The translations under genes and the position numbers were made by a program. Positions 28,278 through 37,835 of a stretch of 64,000 nucleotides of DNA are shown here, piece by piece. How positions within the stretch are numbered: the first letter of the stretch is position 1; each line of letters begins with the position of its first letter. The notes beneath the pieces were generated by a model. That model was not told the DNA's origin and searched no databases. It saw only the letters and a program-made list of their open reading frames with translations. The DNA is taken from contig JADKJP010000006.1 in NCBI GenBank assembly GCA_016720935.1, positions 620,001-684,000 of the forward strand. The letters are read 5' to 3'. The stretch comes from Bacteroidota bacterium. Lineage in GTDB: Bacteria > Bacteroidota > Bacteroidia > AKYH767-A > 2013-40CM-41-45.

Positions 28278-28900
28278 AAAATATCGTAATTATCGTTTTA
28301 GTACTGACAATTGGTTTTTTCTCCGCCTGCAACAGATCCGGCACGGAACAACAAAGCAAATCCAATGAGTCTGGTTTGCCGCTAGATGAACAAGTTATTC
28401 CGGAGCCGGTGACAGATTATCTGGCATTGGGCAAAACGATTGCAACATCAACCCAGGCAGTTCTTGCTAAAAATCTGCTGGATGCAATGAACAAAAATGG
28501 AACGGAGTATGCTTTGCAATTTTGCAATACAAAAGCGATTTCTCTTACTGATAGTATGTCTCAAGTACTGATTGCAAGTATAAAGCGGGTGACTGACAAA
28601 CCGCGAAACCCGGGGAATCAGGCTAATCAGGATGAGTTGAGCTACATGGAGGAACAAAAAAACAGAATGATGAATGGCGATAGTGCTATAGCTTCATTGA
28701 GAGAACTGGATGAAAAAATGATTGGTTATTACCCGATTGTTACCAAGGCAATGTGTCTTCAGTGCCACGGAAGAAAGGATGTAAATATAAGTCCGGCGAC
28801 ATATTCTACTATTCGCAAACTTTACCCATCCGATAAAGCGATCGGTTACAGTGAAAATGAGCTGAGAGGTTTGTGGGTAATTGAAATGGTAAAGAAATAA
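28274..28900 (+). CDS. Tll0287-like (DUF3365) haem-binding lipoprotein
   Basis: Exported protein of 208 residues. The signal ends in a lipobox-like TIGFFSACN with Cys19, so it is probably a lipoprotein. The domain has one haem c motif, CLQCH, near residue 161, followed by the DUF3365 ending AIGYSENELRGLWVIEM. Such domains sense redox state or gases, alone or ahead of signalling modules; here it is alone. Translational overlap with the upstream fusion gene places it in the TetR cluster, suggesting a redox or metal stress role. Confidence 0.85.
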   Translation: MKNIVIIVLVLTIGFFSACNRSGTEQQSKSNESGLPLDEQVIPEPVTDYLALGKTIATSTQAVLAKNLLDAMNKNGTEYALQFCNTKAISLTDSMSQVLIASIKRVTDKPRNPGNQANQDELSYMEEQKNRMMNGDSAIASLRELDEKMIGYYPIVTKAMCLQCHGRKDVNISPATYSTIRKLYPSDKAIGYSENELRGLWVIEMVKK

Positions 28901-28914
28901 AAGGGGGCAAAACG

Positions 28915-29202
28915 ATGAATATAAAAGAACTGCATACTACTGAAAAAGAAGTTTCCGCCGTTTCATTTTTCAAGAGTGATCAGGCAAATGCGACAGCATT
29001 GCAAATTCTGAGTGGAGGGAAGTTAAACGAGCACATCACAAAAGTACCGGCCTTGTTAATTTGCCTGGAGGGCAAGGTGATTTTCAGAAATGAAAATGGA
29101 ATTGAGCTGCCATTATTTTCCGGGGATTTTATCATCATTGAACCAATGGTAAAGCATTGGATCGAGGCTGAAATAACTACTCAATTGGTATTGATAAAGT
29201 AG
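28915..29202 (+). CDS. Small cupin-domain protein
   Basis: Cytoplasmic single-domain cupin of 95 residues. The two short cupin motifs are degenerate: GGKLNEHITKVPALLICLEGKV and FSGDFIIIEPMVKHWIEA. Only some metal-ligand His positions (His in NEHI and KHWIE) are kept. It may bind a small ligand or metal rather than catalyse. A purine-rich AAGGGGGCAAAACG precedes the ATG. It is 14 bases after the haem lipoprotein gene, so it belongs to the same operon. Confidence 0.8.
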   Translation: MNIKELHTTEKEVSAVSFFKSDQANATALQILSGGKLNEHITKVPALLICLEGKVIFRNENGIELPLFSGDFIIIEPMVKHWIEAEITTQLVLIK

Positions 29203-29247
29203 GATACCCTTCAATTCAGAACCAGAAAAACGATTTGACAGGAAGAA

Positions 29248-29281
29248 TTTGATTGCAAATTGGTTAAAATTATTACTTTTG
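29248..29281 (+). promoter_or_regulatory. Internal promoter ahead of the metal-efflux genes
   Basis: TTTG (29248-29251) and TACTTTTG (29274-29281) are 22 bases apart, close to the Bacteroidota -33/-7 pattern. The expected start point falls at about 29285-29288, on or next to the GTG start of the small Cys/His-rich gene, implying a leaderless message. Confidence 0.5.
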
Positions 29282-29285
29282 GCAT

Positions 29286-29609
29286 GTGAGTTGCCGACAT
29301 CAATTTTTTGCACGAATCCTTGTCATTTATCTGATGGCATTGTTTATAATGCCTTGTCACGATTCCTGTGATGCAGATGATCATTCAATTACAGTTACGA
29401 TTGAAACCGCACAAGATCACCATGAATCCGAAAGTGATTTTTGCAGTCCTTTTTGTAGTTGTGCTTGTTGTGCTACGGCGATTCAGGGATTAACTTTTGT
29501 AGAAGTGAAGGCTCCTGCACATTTTTCAATTAATAATTTTGTGTTGTTGAACCCTGATTTTTGTTTTATCAGCAATAGTTCTATCTGGCAACCTCCAAAA
29601 CTTGGTTAA
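29286..29609 (+). CDS. Small exported Cys/His/Asp-rich protein next to the efflux pump
   Basis: Exported protein of 107 residues. Hydrophobic residues 8-24 form a signal. The mature part is strongly metal-like: CHDSCDADDH, then a His/Glu-rich stretch and FCSPFCSCACCATA with five cysteines. I believe it matches the DUF6660-type proteins that accompany CzcA/CusA pumps in Bacteroidota, but this is from memory. It may bind or sense the exported metal. The start is GTG 29286; ATG 29334 is possible but would cut most of the signal. The pump gene begins 90 bases downstream. Confidence 0.7.
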   Translation: MSCRHQFFARILVIYLMALFIMPCHDSCDADDHSITVTIETAQDHHESESDFCSPFCSCACCATAIQGLTFVEVKAPAHFSINNFVLLNPDFCFISNSSIWQPPKLG

Positions 29610-29698
29610 TGAAATTTTAATGGTCCATTTGGAGCATTTTATTTTTCACTGCAAATTTTCGCTGTGAGGCTTATTGCATTTCATTAAATTCAGAAATC

Positions 29699-32600
29699 AT
29701 GATTGAAAAAATCATTCAGTTTTCCGTAAGGAATAAACTGATTACCGGAATATTCCTGATCCTCTTCGTTGCCTGGGGTGTTTATTCCACTACACAACTT
29801 TCCATCGATGCTCTTCCGGATGTAACCAATAACCAGGTGCAGGTAATCACGACTACTCCTAATCTTGCTACGCAGGAGGTGGAACAGTTCATTACCTATC
29901 CTATAGAAATGCAGATGAAAACAATTCCTGAAGTCGTGGAGTTGCGTTCTACTTCGCGTAGCGGGTTATCGGTAGTCACCATTGTTTTCAAAGATAAAGT
30001 CCCGGTAAACATAGCGAGACAACAAGTTTCCGAGCGCTTAAAGATGGCTGAGGAAGATTTGCCAAAACAATTTGGTACTCCAGAGATTGTCCCTCCAACA
30101 ACCGGATTGGGCGAAATCTATCAGTATACAATTTCCGCGAAGGAAGGATTTGAAAAGAAGTATTCGATTATGGAACTGCGTACCATCCAGGACTGGATTG
30201 TTAAGCGCCAGCTCGTCGGTACTCCGGGAGTAGTGGATGTGAGCAGCTTTGGCGGATACCTGAAGCAATATGAAGTCGCGATTGCTCCGGAAAAACTCGT
30301 GAGCATGAATATTTCCCTCACAGAAGTATTTGATGCGCTTTCGAAGAACAATGAAAATACGGGAGGAAGTTATATTGACAAAGGACCGAATATCTATTTT
30401 ATCCGGGGAGAAGGCTTGATTGAGAATACTGAAGATGTCGAGAATATTGTGGTGAAAAATCTCAATGGTATTCCGATTAAAATTCATGATATCGGAAAAG
30501 TTCAGTTTGGGTTTGCTCCACGCTATGGAGCAATGACACGAAACGGAGAAGGAGAAACAGTAGGTGGTGTTGTGCTCATGCTGAAAGGTGCGAACAGCGT
30601 AAAGGTGATTGCCGATGTAAAAGAGCGGATGCTGAAGATTGAGAAGAGTCTGCCGGAAGGATTGATGATTGACGTGTTTGTGGATCGAACCAAACTTATC
30701 GAACGAACCATTGGCACTGTGAGTAAAAACCTGATCGAAGGTGCCTTGATTGTAATCTTTGTATTGGTGCTTTTGCTCGGAAACTTTCGTGCCGGATTGA
30801 TTGTCGCTTCTGTGATTCCTTTGTCCATGTTGTTTGCGATCTCCTTGATGAATGTCTTCGGAGTGAGTGCGAATCTGATGAGTATGGGGGCACTCGACTT
30901 TGGTCTGATTGTGGATGGGGCAGTCATTGTCGTCGAAAGTATGCTGCATATATTTTCTAAAAACTACCGCAGCAACACACTTTCCCAGAAACAAATGGAT
31001 CATGAGGTAATTGCAAATTCATCAGGGATTATGACAAGTGCTGTTTTTGGACAAGTAATTATCCTAATTGTTTATGTACCAATTTTTGCATTAACGGGAA
31101 TTGAAGGAAAAATGTTTTTGCCGATGGCACAAACAGTTTCTTTTGCAATCATCGGTGCCTTGCTCTTATCGCTAACGTATGTACCCCTCATGTCTAGTTT
31201 ATTCCTGAATAAGCAGATTACTCATAAGGAAAGCTGGAGTGATAAATTCATTCTTTGGGTTTTGAAATTCTATACACCTTTTTTATCCAGAGTATTGAGA
31301 AATAAAATGAAAGTCATTTTAGGTTCTGCACTCATTTGGATAGCTTCCATCTTTTTGTTTAACTCTTTGGGCGGTGAATTTATTCCGGAAATGGATGAAG
31401 GAGATTTCGCTACGAATTATACAATACGACAAGGAAGTAATCTTCAGCAAACTATTCGGACAGGAACAGAATTAGAAAATATTCTTCTTAAAAAGTTCCC
31501 GGAGGTTCTGGAAGTTGTCTCGAAGATTGGTACTTCTGAAGTGCCTACTGATCCTATGCCGATCGAAAGCGCTGACTTAATTATTATATTGAAGGATAAA
31601 AAAGAATGGACCTCAGCAAGGGACAAAGAGGAGTTAGCGGAAATGATGAATAAGGAATTGAGTGTTCTTCCCGGTGTGAATCTGTCCTTTGAACAACCGA
31701 TCCAAATGCGATTCAATGAATTGATCGCCGGTGTGAAATCGGATGTGGCGATTAAAATTTTCGGAGAAGATCTGGATGTGCTGTTCAAAAATGGGAATAA
31801 AGTTGCCTCCATTATCAGCACAATACCCGGAGCTACCGATATTAAAGTGGAGCAGGTGGTAGGGATGCCACAACTTGTTGTGAAATACGATAGGGATAGA
31901 ATTGCTCAATATGGATTGAACATAGTTGATGTAAATAAAATCCTCAATACTGCCCTTGCCGGCGGAAAAGCAGGTGTTGTTTATGAAGGAGAACGCAGGT
32001 TTGATTTAATTGTACGCCTTGACAAAGTTCGCGATGCTGATGAAGAAAAAGTAAAAGGCATTTTTGTTCCATTACCCAATGGCTCACAAATTCCCTTAAG
32101 TCAGATTGCGGATGTTAGCTTTCAATCTGCTCCCGCACAGATTTCAAGGGAAGATGCGGAGCGAAGAATTGTAGTGGAAGCCAATGTCAGAGGACGGGAT
32201 ATCCAGAGTGTAGTGGAAGATATGCAGCATAAGCTTGATACAGAGTTAAAATTACCACCTGGATATTTTCTCACTTATGGAGGTACTTTTCAGAATTTGA
32301 AAGAGGCTAAAGCTCGTTTATTTATTGCAGTGCCTATCGCTTTGTTGTTGATTTTTCTGTTGTTATTTATTAGTTTCAGAAGTATCACAGAAAGCTTGAT
32401 TATTTTTTCTGCAATCCCACTTGCCGCGATAGGAGGAGTTGTTGGGATATGGATCCGCGGTATGAATTTCAGTATCAGTGCAGGAATTGGGTTTATCGCA
32501 TTATTTGGGGTGGCTGTATTGAATGGTATTGTACTGATCGCTTATTTCAATAAATTGAGAGAAGAAGGTGAGACTGATGTTAAAAAACGGATTTTGAAAG

Positions 32601-33997
32601 GGACTGCTGCACGGTTGCGACCGGTGCTGGCAACAGCCGCAGTAGCTTCACTTGGATTTTTACCAATGGCACTTTCAACTTCAGCAGGAAGTGAAGTTCA
32701 AAAACCTTTAGCAACAGTTGTCATAGGAGGATTGATATCCTCGACATTATTAACGCTAATTGTTTTGCCGGTTTTATATGGAATGTTCATCGACAGGAAA
32801 AGGCGACCGGGTAAAATAGTGCTGAGTGTTCTCTTCTTGTTTTCGGTATGTTCAGTAAACGCTCAAACTCCCCTGAGTCTGGACAGTGCTATCCAGTGTT
32901 CTTTACGAAATCATCCGATGATGTATTCGGCTGCTTATTCTGTGCAGCAGCAAGAAGCACTGAAGAAAACAGCAATCACTCTGGAGCCGGTCAATATTAC
33001 GTATACAGCCGGACAGATAAACAGCAATTTGAATGACTACAATTTGAATGTTGGGAGTGGAATTAAATTTCCAACGGAAATGTCGGCACAATGGAATTTT
33101 CAGAAGGAGCAGGTCGCTTTGGCTAAAGCGCAACAGAACGTGAATAAAGGAACATTGATCCGGAATGTTTCGGCAGCGTATGTTCAATTGCAATATGGGA
33201 TGCAACATTTTGCACTTGTGGATACATTGGAAAAAATCTATGTCAATTTTGCCCGATATGCAGATGTAAAATATACTTCTGGTGAAACCACTTTGCTTGA
33301 AAAATTATCTGCAGAAAGTAAATTGAAGGAGATTCAACTCAGGAAACAGGAAGCTGAAGCAAATCTGCAAATTTGCAGAAGTGCATTGCTGCAATGGATG
33401 GGGGAACCTTCTTCAAAAGAGCTGGTCCCTGTTGAAGCGGATAGACTCCCGATGCCGGTGATTGTTGAGAATGCCGGGTTGTCAGGGACTTCGTTCTTTC
33501 TGCTTCAGCAACAACAACTGGCTGTTTCACTTGCGTCCTACAATTTGGAAAGGTCGAAATACGCCCCGTCTTTTCAATTCGGATATTTCAATCAGAGTCT
33601 GGACCGGGTAAATAATTTCAGTGGATATTCTGTTGGTGCTTATATTCCAATTTTCAAAACAGGACAACAGGGCCGTGTAAAATCAGCCCGGCTCGGTGTA
33701 AAAATTGCTGAGCAGGAACAAAAGAATTTTGAATTGAATATGAATGCAGCGTACATCGAAGCAATACAACAATTAAATACGAACAAACAGAGCCTGGATT
33801 ATTTTCAAACTGAAGGCCTCAGTTTTGCAGATAAGATTCTCAGTGTGGCGAATAAGAGTTATCTCAGTGGTGACATTGGATATACGGAATACATCTATTC
33901 TTTGGATAAAGCTTTCGAGATCCGGATGAGTTATCTTCAAAAATTTGCAGCTTACAATCTGGCTATTGTACAGCTCAGGTATTTACTCAATCAGTAA
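29699..33997 (+). CDS. CzcA/CusA-type heavy-metal RND pump fused to a TolC-like outer-membrane domain
   Basis: Protein of 1432 residues. Residues 1-1035 are a heavy-metal RND pump with 12 membrane segments, the start MIEKIIQFSVRNKLITG and the helix-4 motif DFGLIVDGAVIVVES, typical of the Co/Zn/Cd (Czc) group. From about 1040 a new signal-like segment (VLFLFSVCSVNAQT) leads into a TolC-family domain with two helical repeats. The internal signal and A-Q site suggest the two parts might be cut apart. Such fusions are known in Bacteroidota. It expels divalent metal from the periplasm with the adaptor encoded 15 bases downstream. Confidence 0.92.
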   Translation: MIEKIIQFSVRNKLITGIFLILFVAWGVYSTTQLSIDALPDVTNNQVQVITTTPNLATQEVEQFITYPIEMQMKTIPEVVELRSTSRSGLSVVTIVFKDKVPVNIARQQVSERLKMAEEDLPKQFGTPEIVPPTTGLGEIYQYTISAKEGFEKKYSIMELRTIQDWIVKRQLVGTPGVVDVSSFGGYLKQYEVAIAPEKLVSMNISLTEVFDALSKNNENTGGSYIDKGPNIYFIRGEGLIENTEDVENIVVKNLNGIPIKIHDIGKVQFGFAPRYGAMTRNGEGETVGGVVLMLKGANSVKVIADVKERMLKIEKSLPEGLMIDVFVDRTKLIERTIGTVSKNLIEGALIVIFVLVLLLGNFRAGLIVASVIPLSMLFAISLMNVFGVSANLMSMGALDFGLIVDGAVIVVESMLHIFSKNYRSNTLSQKQMDHEVIANSSGIMTSAVFGQVIILIVYVPIFALTGIEGKMFLPMAQTVSFAIIGALLLSLTYVPLMSSLFLNKQITHKESWSDKFILWVLKFYTPFLSRVLRNKMKVILGSALIWIASIFLFNSLGGEFIPEMDEGDFATNYTIRQGSNLQQTIRTGTELENILLKKFPEVLEVVSKIGTSEVPTDPMPIESADLIIILKDKKEWTSARDKEELAEMMNKELSVLPGVNLSFEQPIQMRFNELIAGVKSDVAIKIFGEDLDVLFKNGNKVASIISTIPGATDIKVEQVVGMPQLVVKYDRDRIAQYGLNIVDVNKILNTALAGGKAGVVYEGERRFDLIVRLDKVRDADEEKVKGIFVPLPNGSQIPLSQIADVSFQSAPAQISREDAERRIVVEANVRGRDIQSVVEDMQHKLDTELKLPPGYFLTYGGTFQNLKEAKARLFIAVPIALLLIFLLLFISFRSITESLIIFSAIPLAAIGGVVGIWIRGMNFSISAGIGFIALFGVAVLNGIVLIAYFNKLREEGETDVKKRILKGTAARLRPVLATAAVASLGFLPMALSTSAGSEVQKPLATVVIGGLISSTLLTLIVLPVLYGMFIDRKRRPGKIVLSVLFLFSVCSVNAQTPLSLDSAIQCSLRNHPMMYSAAYSVQQQEALKKTAITLEPVNITYTAGQINSNLNDYNLNVGSGIKFPTEMSAQWNFQKEQVALAKAQQNVNKGTLIRNVSAAYVQLQYGMQHFALVDTLEKIYVNFARYADVKYTSGETTLLEKLSAESKLKEIQLRKQEAEANLQICRSALLQWMGEPSSKELVPVEADRLPMPVIVENAGLSGTSFFLLQQQQLAVSLASYNLERSKYAPSFQFGYFNQSLDRVNNFSGYSVGAYIPIFKTGQQGRVKSARLGVKIAEQEQKNFELNMNAAYIEAIQQLNTNKQSLDYFQTEGLSFADKILSVANKSYLSGDIGYTEYIYSLDKAFEIRMSYLQKFAAYNLAIVQLRYLLNQ

Positions 33998-34012
33998 TAA
34001 CATATTCTAAAA

Positions 34013-35185
34013 ATGAACAAGAAGAAATCCATTATAAAACTCCACTATTTGATCCTGATAATTGCAATTCTCCTGGCGGCTTGTAGCAGTCCTGAACAGA
34101 ATGCTGTCACTACTAATGAGCATACAACAGAAAGGGAAGGTCTAATTCATCTGAGTCCTGAACAACAAAAGGCCATTGGTTTGACTACCGGAGAGATTAT
34201 TCAACGAAATCTTAAAACTTCACTCAAGGTCAATGGCAAACTTATGTTACCGCCACAGAACCAGGCACAGGTAAGTTTGTTGGTAGGAGGAATTGTGAAA
34301 GATATCCTTGTTCAGGAAGGCGCATTGGTGAACAAAGGTCAGGTGTTGGCAACAATTGAGAATATTGATTTCATTCAAATCCAACAGGATTATCTCCAAA
34401 GTAAATCAACTCTCGTTTATCTCAAGGCTGAATTTGAAAGGCAAAAAGAATTGCAGAAGGAAAATATCAATGCCGGCAAAACCTTTCAAAAGGCAGAATC
34501 TGATTATATTCATGAACTGTCCAATCACAATGCGTTGAAACAGAAACTTTCTTTTTACAATACGGACGCAAATATTTTAAATCCTGATAATATCCGGTCA
34601 ACTTTCAATGTACTGGCTCCAATTGCAGGAAATATCCACACCATTACAATCAATATTGGAAAATTCGCAGAGCCAAACAAAGAACTTTTCGACATTGTAG
34701 ACAATCGTTATTTGCATATAGACCTGACCGTTTTTGAAAAGGATATATCTAAGATACACGAAGGACAAAAGCTGACATTTACAGATGCCAATGATCCAGG
34801 GCATCTTCACAATGCTACTATTTTCAGTGTTAACAAAGCATTTGAAGACGATCAGCAAGCAGTCATTGCACATGCAAAAATTGATCATGTGAGTGAAACA
34901 CTTTTACCTGGAATGTTTATTGAGGCTCGAATCAATATTGACAGCAATACAACTGCAACACTTCCTTCGATTGCTATAGTAAATAATGGGGATGAACATT
35001 ATATTTTCGTTGAAACAAAATCTGGTGAGTACAAACAAGTTGCAATCCGGATGGGTGCCAGTGATCAGGACTGGACAGAAGTCATTCCATTGCAAACATT
35101 GGATGAAAAGAGTAGAGTCGTGATGACCGGGGCTTATTATTTATTGAGTGAATTGACAAAAGGGGAGGGAGAGCATCATGATTAA
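34013..35185 (+). CDS. RND efflux periplasmic adaptor (membrane fusion) lipoprotein
   Basis: Adaptor of 390 residues linking the CzcA-like pump to its outer-membrane channel. The N-terminus is a lipoprotein signal with Cys24 (LLAACSSPE). Order: barrel-sandwich half (VSLLVGGIVKDILVQEGALV), a helical hairpin at about 120-180, the second lipoyl half (STFNVLAPIAGNIHTI) and beta-barrel/membrane-proximal domains. It lacks a long His-rich N-terminal metal domain. It is the last gene of the efflux operon; the following 230 bases show no terminator hairpin I could identify. Confidence 0.9.
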   Translation: MNKKKSIIKLHYLILIIAILLAACSSPEQNAVTTNEHTTEREGLIHLSPEQQKAIGLTTGEIIQRNLKTSLKVNGKLMLPPQNQAQVSLLVGGIVKDILVQEGALVNKGQVLATIENIDFIQIQQDYLQSKSTLVYLKAEFERQKELQKENINAGKTFQKAESDYIHELSNHNALKQKLSFYNTDANILNPDNIRSTFNVLAPIAGNIHTITINIGKFAEPNKELFDIVDNRYLHIDLTVFEKDISKIHEGQKLTFTDANDPGHLHNATIFSVNKAFEDDQQAVIAHAKIDHVSETLLPGMFIEARINIDSNTTATLPSIAIVNNGDEHYIFVETKSGEYKQVAIRMGASDQDWTEVIPLQTLDEKSRVVMTGAYYLLSELTKGEGEHHD

Positions 35186-35415
35186 CTAAAAAAAACATTT
35201 CTGAGCAATTTTCGATCAGGATGACCAACATCACATTTCGATGGTTGGCTTGTACAATTCAAGCAGGAAAAAAGTGAGAAGGGTGATTTTAACATATGCT
35301 TTCAGTGATTTCAAGTTTTGTTACATGTTATCGTGATTCCGATCATAGGTAATCTTTTGTTTCGGTGGTAAATTCAGTGGTTTATTTATAGTTAACGATA
35401 TAATTCTACAAAATC

Positions 35416-36789
35416 ATGAAACAAAAATTTACTCTGCAATTAGTATTAATGATTGGAATGCTTGTCAGTTTCCAGAAGTCAAATGCACAATGCAATACAG
35501 CCGGAAGCGGAACGAACGGAAACGTTCATTGTTTGTATACTGATTCAATGAACAACTGTATGTATCTCGGCGGCGGATTTCAAACCTCCGGTATGGATTC
35601 AATGAACCATTGCGGATATTGGAATGATTCAACCTATCATCCTATGAATATGATGGGACACAATGGTTGCAATGATTCTGTATGGTGCTTTGTCATGTTT
35701 AATGGAGATTTGTATGTTGGAGGAAATTTTACTATGGCCGGCGGAGTACCGTGTAATCACATAGCACGTTGGGATGGAAATTCGTGGTACGCGGTTGGGA
35801 ATGGCTTTAACGAAGCTGTTCATGCTTTAGCGGTATATAACAACGAACTATATGCCGGCGGAGAATTTACCTCATCAGGAGTTACACCAATTAATTACAT
35901 TGCCAATTGGAATGGTTCGCAATGGAACCAGGTGGACGGTGGCGTAAATGATGATGTTGAAGCTATGTGTGTTTGGGATAGTGTCCTGTGTATCGGTGGC
36001 GATTTTACCATGGCAGGAAGCATTACCATGAACCGTATTTGTACATGGGATGGAGTTAATTTTGCAGCAATCGGCTCTGGATTTACTACTGGTATGATGG
36101 GTTCCTGTATGGTACATTCGCTTTGTGTATACAATGGAAATTTGTATGCAGGTGGGATGTTTGAACATGCGAGTAGTCAGGATATGCACAATATCGGAAT
36201 GTGGAATGGTTCCAACTGGGTTTCTATTGGACATGTGGAAGGTTCAATGCATGGCGAAAATGGAGTGAATGCGATGTGTGTGTACAATGGTCAAATGTAT
36301 GTTGGTGGTAATTTCGGTTCATGCGGTTCACAGGTTGCAAATAATCTGGGATGTTGGAATGGATCAACATGGTCCACCATTGGAACAGGAATGAATGGCG
36401 AAGTAAATGCCCTTTCTGTATTCCATAACGAATTGTACATGGCAGGCGATTTTACCAGTGCTGCCGGAACAGCTGCTAACAATATCGCAAGATATTCTGC
36501 AAATACTGGAATTCAATCATTCAATTATGATGAGACAAATCTTTCTACTTATCCGAATCCGTCTACTGATTTCATTCAGGTAAAATGGGTGAATAAGACG
36601 CTTTCTGCAGGAACACTGGATATTTTGGATATCAAGGGTAAAGTTGTCCTTAAGCTGGAAGTTGGTATGATGACAACTGGCAGCCATTCAAAAACTATTT
36701 CTGTAAAGGATTTAAGTGAAGGAATCTATTTTCTGAGATTGATTTCAGGTGCTTCAGTTTCACAAGTGCAATTTGAAAAAGTCAGATAG
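35416..36789 (+). CDS. Repeat-rich secreted T9SS protein, paralogue of the 19812 product
   Basis: Exported protein of 457 residues. A signal peptide (ending KSNAQ) precedes seven or so repeats of 45-50 residues of the pattern LxVYNxELYAGGEFT, then IANWNGSQW. It has many Met, Cys and His residues (for example DSMNNCMYLGG), more than the 19812 protein. The C-terminal 80 residues are a T9SS type A domain (TYPNPSTDFIQVKW ... GASVSQVQFEKVR). The function is unknown; a secreted binding or surface protein is likely. A strong terminator follows. Confidence 0.85.
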   Translation: MKQKFTLQLVLMIGMLVSFQKSNAQCNTAGSGTNGNVHCLYTDSMNNCMYLGGGFQTSGMDSMNHCGYWNDSTYHPMNMMGHNGCNDSVWCFVMFNGDLYVGGNFTMAGGVPCNHIARWDGNSWYAVGNGFNEAVHALAVYNNELYAGGEFTSSGVTPINYIANWNGSQWNQVDGGVNDDVEAMCVWDSVLCIGGDFTMAGSITMNRICTWDGVNFAAIGSGFTTGMMGSCMVHSLCVYNGNLYAGGMFEHASSQDMHNIGMWNGSNWVSIGHVEGSMHGENGVNAMCVYNGQMYVGGNFGSCGSQVANNLGCWNGSTWSTIGTGMNGEVNALSVFHNELYMAGDFTSAAGTAANNIARYSANTGIQSFNYDETNLSTYPNPSTDFIQVKWVNKTLSAGTLDILDIKGKVVLKLEVGMMTTGSHSKTISVKDLSEGIYFLRLISGASVSQVQFEKVR

Positions 36790-36808
36790 GCGTTTTATTG
36801 AAAAGTAT

Positions 36809-36856
36809 AAAAACAAGAAGGAATGATCGGTATTTTGATCATTCCTTCTTGTTTTT
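36809..36856. terminator. Strong bidirectional hairpin terminator
   Basis: A 20-bp perfect inverted repeat (36809-36828 with 36837-36856; arms contain AAGAAGGAATGATC) with an 8-base loop, flanked by A and T runs. It lies between two convergent genes and can serve both. Confidence 0.9.
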
Positions 36857-36896
36857 ATTTATGTGTGCATTTCGTTTATTTTCAGTATCCGGAATT

Positions 36897-37835
36897 TTAG
36901 TCATCCTCATGTTCATTCTTTCCTGACTGATTTTCATTGCCTTTATTCTTCTTTGTTTCTTTTTCTCTCCGATTCAAATCGCCAGTATTGACATTACTCC
37001 CCGCTTCATTGTTCATCCGTATATCATGCTCATTCGCGCTTTTGTGACAGTTGGTACATTTGCTGAAGTTTGAGATACCTTCTTCAACGTGCTCCTGCCT
37101 GATTTTATCGACGGAATGTTCATGACAACCATAACAAGTGTAAGCACTGAAATTTCCGGAGCTGTGACAGGTGTTGCACTCAACATTGTGATCTTTGTCG
37201 AGCTGGAAATATTCTGAATGATTGAATGTTGAAGGCTTCCATTTTTCTGTTCCGTGACATTTTGAACAGTTGTCCTTGAAGTTCCTATGATAAGCGTCAT
37301 CCGGAGTCTTATGGCAGGAGGAACAATTGTTTTTTGCATCACTTGCAATCATGTCGTGATTGAAGATCACATCTTTTTTCCAGTCATTAGTGTTGTGACA
37401 GTTTTTGCAGGCGTTTGACAATTGCTTGTGGAGATTGTCAATTGGTTGTGTATGACAACTTGTGCAGTTGTTGATTATTTCGGCGCTTAGAAGTTCATGA
37501 TTGAACAGTAATGTAGCTGATTTTGGATTGATCCCTTTGTGATCAGTATGGCATGCTGTACATTCCTGGTTTTTGAGTTGCTCGTGGAACAGTATTTTCT
37601 CCTGAACTGCCTGGATCCCCGGATGCAGCGTAACTTTTCCGATGTCGCTCAGCTTGTGACAGGCAATACATTTTTCTGAATCCGTTCCGCGAAATGGTGT
37701 ATGACATGAAGCGCATTTGTTATTTAAATCCTGATGACCTTGTATCAGTTCACCAGGGTTCAGCATGAAGTGTGGATACTGTACCATCAGCCATACACAC
37801 AAAAGAAGAGATCCGGTTACGATTAGCTTTTTCAT
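36897..37835 (-). CDS. Decahaem c-type cytochrome, membrane-anchored
   Basis: Exported electron-transfer protein of 312 residues with ten CXXCH motifs (CASCH, CIACH, CTACH, CTSCH, CKNCH, CSSCH, CSKCH, CNTCH, CYGCH, CTNCH). An uncleaved N-terminal hydrophobic segment (residues 3-20) probably anchors it. Spacing and repeated LFNHE/IFNHD-type sequences resemble cytochrome c3/c7-like families. A highly charged C-terminal tail (about 35 residues, Asn/Lys/Glu) has no haem. The open frame extends to 37919 but ATG 37835 overlaps the upstream gene's stop (ATGA). The electron acceptor is unknown. Confidence 0.9.
   Translation of the reverse strand: MKKLIVTGSLLLCVWLMVQYPHFMLNPGELIQGHQDLNNKCASCHTPFRGTDSEKCIACHKLSDIGKVTLHPGIQAVQEKILFHEQLKNQECTACHTDHKGINPKSATLLFNHELLSAEIINNCTSCHTQPIDNLHKQLSNACKNCHNTNDWKKDVIFNHDMIASDAKNNCSSCHKTPDDAYHRNFKDNCSKCHGTEKWKPSTFNHSEYFQLDKDHNVECNTCHSSGNFSAYTCYGCHEHSVDKIRQEHVEEGISNFSKCTNCHKSANEHDIRMNNEAGSNVNTGDLNRREKETKKNKGNENQSGKNEHEDD

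Noticed and set aside
30038..31003. Long minus-strand open frame of 321 codons
   Set aside because: Lies wholly opposite the CzcA-like pump, has no domain pattern and a His/Gln-biased composition typical of antisense shadows.
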